NCBI GenBank assembly: GCA_964591705.1
Contig: CAZQCX010000064.1
Location: forward strand, 1 to 7,122
Source: UBA11855 sp964591705
GTDB lineage: Archaea; Thermoproteota; Bathyarchaeia; Bathyarchaeales; Bathycorpusculaceae
DNA length: 7,122 nt
Direction of reading: 5' to 3'
Shown in pieces: positions 5,309-7,122 of the stretch (positions within the stretch are counted from its first letter, which is position 1; every line of letters starts with the position of its first letter). The position numbers and the translations under genes were made by a program. The notes beneath the pieces are model-generated. The model saw nothing but the letters and a program-made list of their open reading frames with translations. It searched no databases and was not told the origin of the DNA.

Positions 5309-5716
5309 ATGTTGAGTAAAACAACTGAACTTGAGCATTTGATGAAGGAAAAGTCTGGTTTAGAAGATGAATCGCGCCGCTTGGATGATGAACAGAAGAA
5401 ACTGTCATTGAAGGCCAAGCTTCTTTGCGAGAAATTGAATCAGGAATTGCGGAAAAGGAACAATGAAAAGCAGCAGATGGTGAGTCAACTTCAGGGGAAA
5501 ATCGGCAACCTAGAGGCTCAATTGGAAAAGCTTTCGGTCAACGCTGTTCAAGAAGTGGTTGGCGAGGATGAAGGCGATTCCCAGCAGAGAAGGCAGACAA
5601 CTGAGGCTCAGCAAGAAGATACTGACGAAGCAGAAGAGAACGTTACAGTAGCAGCGATCGAAGAAGAAATCGAACTAACACCAGATCAAGATAGAAAAAA
5701 GCGCAAATTCTTCTGA
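5309..5716 (+). CDS. Coiled-coil protein of unknown function
   Basis: The family is not recognised. The 135-residue soluble protein has three parts. Residues about 5-78 form a long predicted coiled coil rich in Leu, Glu and Lys with heptad-like spacing. Residues about 84-125 are strongly acidic and Gln-rich, probably disordered. The last residues form a basic-aromatic tip (KKRKFF). There is one cysteine (Cys40), no signal peptide and no membrane segment. The layout suggests a dimeric scaffold or adaptor whose charged tail binds a partner; this is inference from composition only. The ATG at 5309 is preceded by only a weak AGG, and a TATA-like box lies about 45 bases upstream. The gene stands alone, 281 bases before the next gene. 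Its purine-rich coding strand resembles the adjacent genes, so it is probably real. Confidence 0.7.
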   Translation: MLSKTTELEHLMKEKSGLEDESRRLDDEQKKLSLKAKLLCEKLNQELRKRNNEKQQMVSQLQGKIGNLEAQLEKLSVNAVQEVVGEDEGDSQQRRQTTEAQQEDTDEAEENVTVAAIEEEIELTPDQDRKKRKFF

Positions 5717-5755
5717 ATCTTAACAATCTCCTACCATAAAAACATCAGACTAAGG

Positions 5756-5787
5756 GGCTAAGCTGAGTTTCCTAGGCTTGCTTAGCC
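5756..5787 (+). repeat. Inverted repeat after the coiled-coil gene
   Basis: GGCTAAGC at 5756-5763 and GCTTAGCC at 5780-5787 are perfect 8-base complements around a 16-base loop that itself contains the palindrome CCTAGG. A second, competing pairing is AGGCT at 5774-5778 with AGCCT at 5784-5788. It lies 40 bases past the coiled-coil stop. It could be a 3'-end RNA structure or transcript end, but no strong T-tract follows directly. The rest of the 281-base spacer (5717-5997) shows a TATA-like box and a ribosome binding site but no convincing gene. Confidence 0.4.
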
Positions 5788-5847
5788 TGGCCAAGAGCGG
5801 AATTATTAGCCTCATTTTGCTTTAGTTGGTGCAAAATCTTCGCATCC

Positions 5848-5853
5848 TATATA
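5848..5853 (+). promoter_or_regulatory. TATA-like box in the spacer before the AIM24-family gene
   Basis: CCTATATAGA is a good TATA element. If it drives the gene starting at 5998, transcription would begin near 5875 and leave an unusually long leader of about 120 bases. It is nearly symmetric, so direction cannot be read from it alone. Confidence 0.4.
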
Positions 5854-5985
5854 GAAACCTTGGAGCAAGCATACGCGCCTTAAACAGCAGTTTTGGATTG
5901 CAGGTAGTTTTCTGCTATGGCACTTTGCACTGTGGAAGAGACAACGGATAAGCCTAAATTATGATCCCACAATAGTTCTGAGCTT

Positions 5986-5990
5986 GAGGT
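5986..5990 (+). promoter_or_regulatory. Ribosome binding site that sets a TTG start
   Basis: GAGGT lies 7 bases before the TTG at 5998. There is no ATG or GTG in this frame between the upstream stop at 5962-5964 and the conserved N-terminus, so this site decides the start. Confidence 0.65.
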
Positions 5991-5997
5991 TCAGGAT

Positions 5998-6693
5998 TTG
6001 AACTACGAAATCAAATACAAACCTTCCTACGCCATGCTTGTTGTTAACTTGCTCGAGGGAGAAACTATAACCGCTGAGGCAGGAGCGATGACATACATGG
6101 ACCCAACCATTGAAGTTCGCACACGCAAGAGGGAAAGGGGGCTCCTTCAGAGCGTCGGGCTTTCAATTATTGGAGGCCAATCCTTCTGGGTCAACGATTA
6201 TACTGCCACAGCAGGTTCAGGGAAAGCGGCTTTTGCTTCAGCTCCGGTTGGAGACATTGAAACCATAGACATTAAGCCTGACAAGGGATACATCATACAG
6301 AAATCAGCTTACATTGCGTCGACCCAGGATGTGGAGCTGGATGTGAAATGGGAGGGGTTCACAAGGGGATTGTTTGGTCAAGGATTGTTCATGTTGAGAA
6401 CAACGGGTGACGGAATGCTTTTCATAAACACATTTGGTGCAATAGACAAACATGTTCTGGATGCGGGTCAGACACTAGTTGTGGACAACTTTCATCTTGT
6501 TGCTTTCAGCAATACCTGTGCCTATAGGGTCAAACGAATGGGAGGTTTGAAGGAGACTCTCTTGAGCGGGGAAGGTCTAGTGACAGAAATAAGTGGACCA
6601 GGAGAAGTTTATGTTCAAACCAAAAATCTCCGAGAGTTCGTAGATTGGCTCTGGACATTGCTTGAACCGAGGGTCAAGTCGAGAGCGCGATGA
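5998..6693 (+). CDS. AIM24 / TIGR00266 family protein
   Basis: This 231-residue protein belongs to the AIM24-like family (Pfam AIM24, TIGR00266), a beta-rich fold found in archaea and bacteria and related to yeast AIM24, which affects mitochondrial inner-membrane organisation. The biochemical role in prokaryotes is unknown. Family hallmarks are YEIKYKPSYAMLVV near the N-terminus, EAGAMTYM at about 27-34, a G-G-x-SFWVN segment near 59-66, GYI-x-Q and S-x-YIAS near 97-107, W-x-GF near 118-121, FGAID at about 145-149, VDNFHLVAF near 161-169, and a C-terminal GPGEVYVQTKN before a W-L-W end. Length and motif order are normal, so it looks complete. It starts at TTG with a good GAGGT site. It has no signal peptide or membrane helix. 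It stands alone between a spacer and a degraded acetyltransferase frame, so context adds nothing about function. Confidence 0.92.
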   Translation: MNYEIKYKPSYAMLVVNLLEGETITAEAGAMTYMDPTIEVRTRKRERGLLQSVGLSIIGGQSFWVNDYTATAGSGKAAFASAPVGDIETIDIKPDKGYIIQKSAYIASTQDVELDVKWEGFTRGLFGQGLFMLRTTGDGMLFINTFGAIDKHVLDAGQTLVVDNFHLVAFSNTCAYRVKRMGGLKETLLSGEGLVTEISGPGEVYVQTKNLREFVDWLWTLLEPRVKSRAR

Positions 6694-6718
6694 TGTATCC
6701 TCGCCTGTTTTATTGTGA

Positions 6719-7122
6719 TGCATAGCTGGTCCTCGCAGCATATTCCGCCTGATGCGCAAAGACGAGCTCTGCGGCGCCATCGTCTACTGCTATCCGCCCC
6801 CTGCCTGCTACGGGCGAAGGCTCGTGCTGCCCCACATGACCATACGCGAACTCAACCAAAAACTAAGTATCATAAACCGCGTAGTCATACACCCAAAATA
6901 CCGCACCATAGGCTTAGGCACCAACATCATACGCGAAACCCTACCGCTGGCTGGAACGCCCTTCGTGGAGATGGTTGCGGTCATGACGAAATACAATCCT
7001 TTCGCAGAGAAAGCAGGACTCAAGAAGATCGCCGAGCAGCAGCCACTGCTAGGCATCCTGAAGACAGCCAGTCTACTGACCAGTGTTGGTTTCAGCCTGC
7101 AACTCCTCGGAAGTGAACATTA
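6719..7122 (+). pseudogene. 5'-truncated GNAT acetyltransferase frame, like the acetyltransferase part of COG2401 proteins
   Basis: An open frame runs from just after TGA 6716-6718 past the right edge. It encodes a GNAT-type domain: an LCGAIVYCYPPP strand, then VVIHPKYRTIGLGTNIIRETL, which holds the acetyl-CoA-binding motif R-x2-G-x-G (RTIGLG), then FVEMVAVMTKYNPFAEKAGL, a typical GNAT strand and helix. This wording is what I recall of the acetyltransferase module of archaeal COG2401 proteins, where it is fused to an ABC-type ATPase; no ATPase part (Walker A, signature, Walker B) is in the window. The first possible ATG (6752) falls inside the domain text, has no ribosome binding site, and coding-like text continues upstream of it to the TGA. 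The codons are rich in C (17 C and 6 G at 6841-6900), opposite to the gene before it. It looks like a relic cut at its 5' end and perhaps acquired from elsewhere, though a short live gene from 6752 cannot be excluded. Confidence 0.6.

Noticed and set aside
5780..5810. D-arm-like text TTAGCCTGGCCAAGAGCGG suggesting a tRNA
   Set aside because: No matching acceptor stem or T-arm follows within tRNA distance; the bases are better explained by the inverted repeat.
5855..5998. 48-codon open frame before the AIM24-family gene
   Set aside because: It has no start codon, and its length is expected by chance given the number of frames examined.
6715..7116. 133-codon plus-strand frame rich in His, Arg and Pro
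   Set aside because: It is the shifted frame of the GNAT coding text and has the skewed composition typical of a shadow; the GNAT motifs are in the other frame.

Overview
The window looks like part of an archaeal chromosome, probably from an uncultured TACK-type lineage such as Bathyarchaeia; that placement is an inference from gene content. The archaeal markers are a pantoate kinase of the GHMP family, the archaeal form of phosphopantetheine adenylyltransferase, a single-domain MetE-like methyltransferase, an acetyltransferase module resembling the archaeal COG2401 proteins, TATA-like boxes ahead of genes, and oligo-T stretches behind them.

Layout. Positions 1-927 (+) hold the 3' end of a branched-chain amino acid ABC permease (LivM type), overlapped by a PaaI-type hotdog thioesterase. 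Positions 943-3124 (-) hold a tight three-gene unit, read right to left: a seven-helix membrane protein resembling an ECF-transporter S component, pantoate kinase, and phosphopantetheine adenylyltransferase. Each junction is a 4-base ATGA overlap. The unit covers the early pantoate-phosphorylating step and the penultimate step of CoA synthesis, and its membrane protein is a good candidate for uptake of a CoA precursor. A small hypothetical gene with a basic tail (3241-3573, -) lies upstream on the same strand.

From 3744 onward the genes point right. First is a MetE-like protein (3744-4799) that keeps most of the methionine synthase core but lacks the usual zinc-binding cysteine. The roughly 500 bases after it look empty. 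Read frame by frame, they hold what seems to be a broken gene for a small zinc-binding protein (about 4813-5212), with one frameshift and one in-frame TAG. A coiled-coil protein of unknown role (5309-5716) follows. Next comes a 281-base spacer with an inverted repeat and a TATA-like box, then an AIM24/TIGR00266-family protein starting at TTG (5998-6693).

The right end (6719-7122) carries a GNAT acetyltransferase reading frame with no convincing start codon and a base composition unlike its neighbours. It looks like a 5'-truncated, possibly transferred, remnant. No rRNA, complete tRNA, CRISPR array or transposase gene was found.
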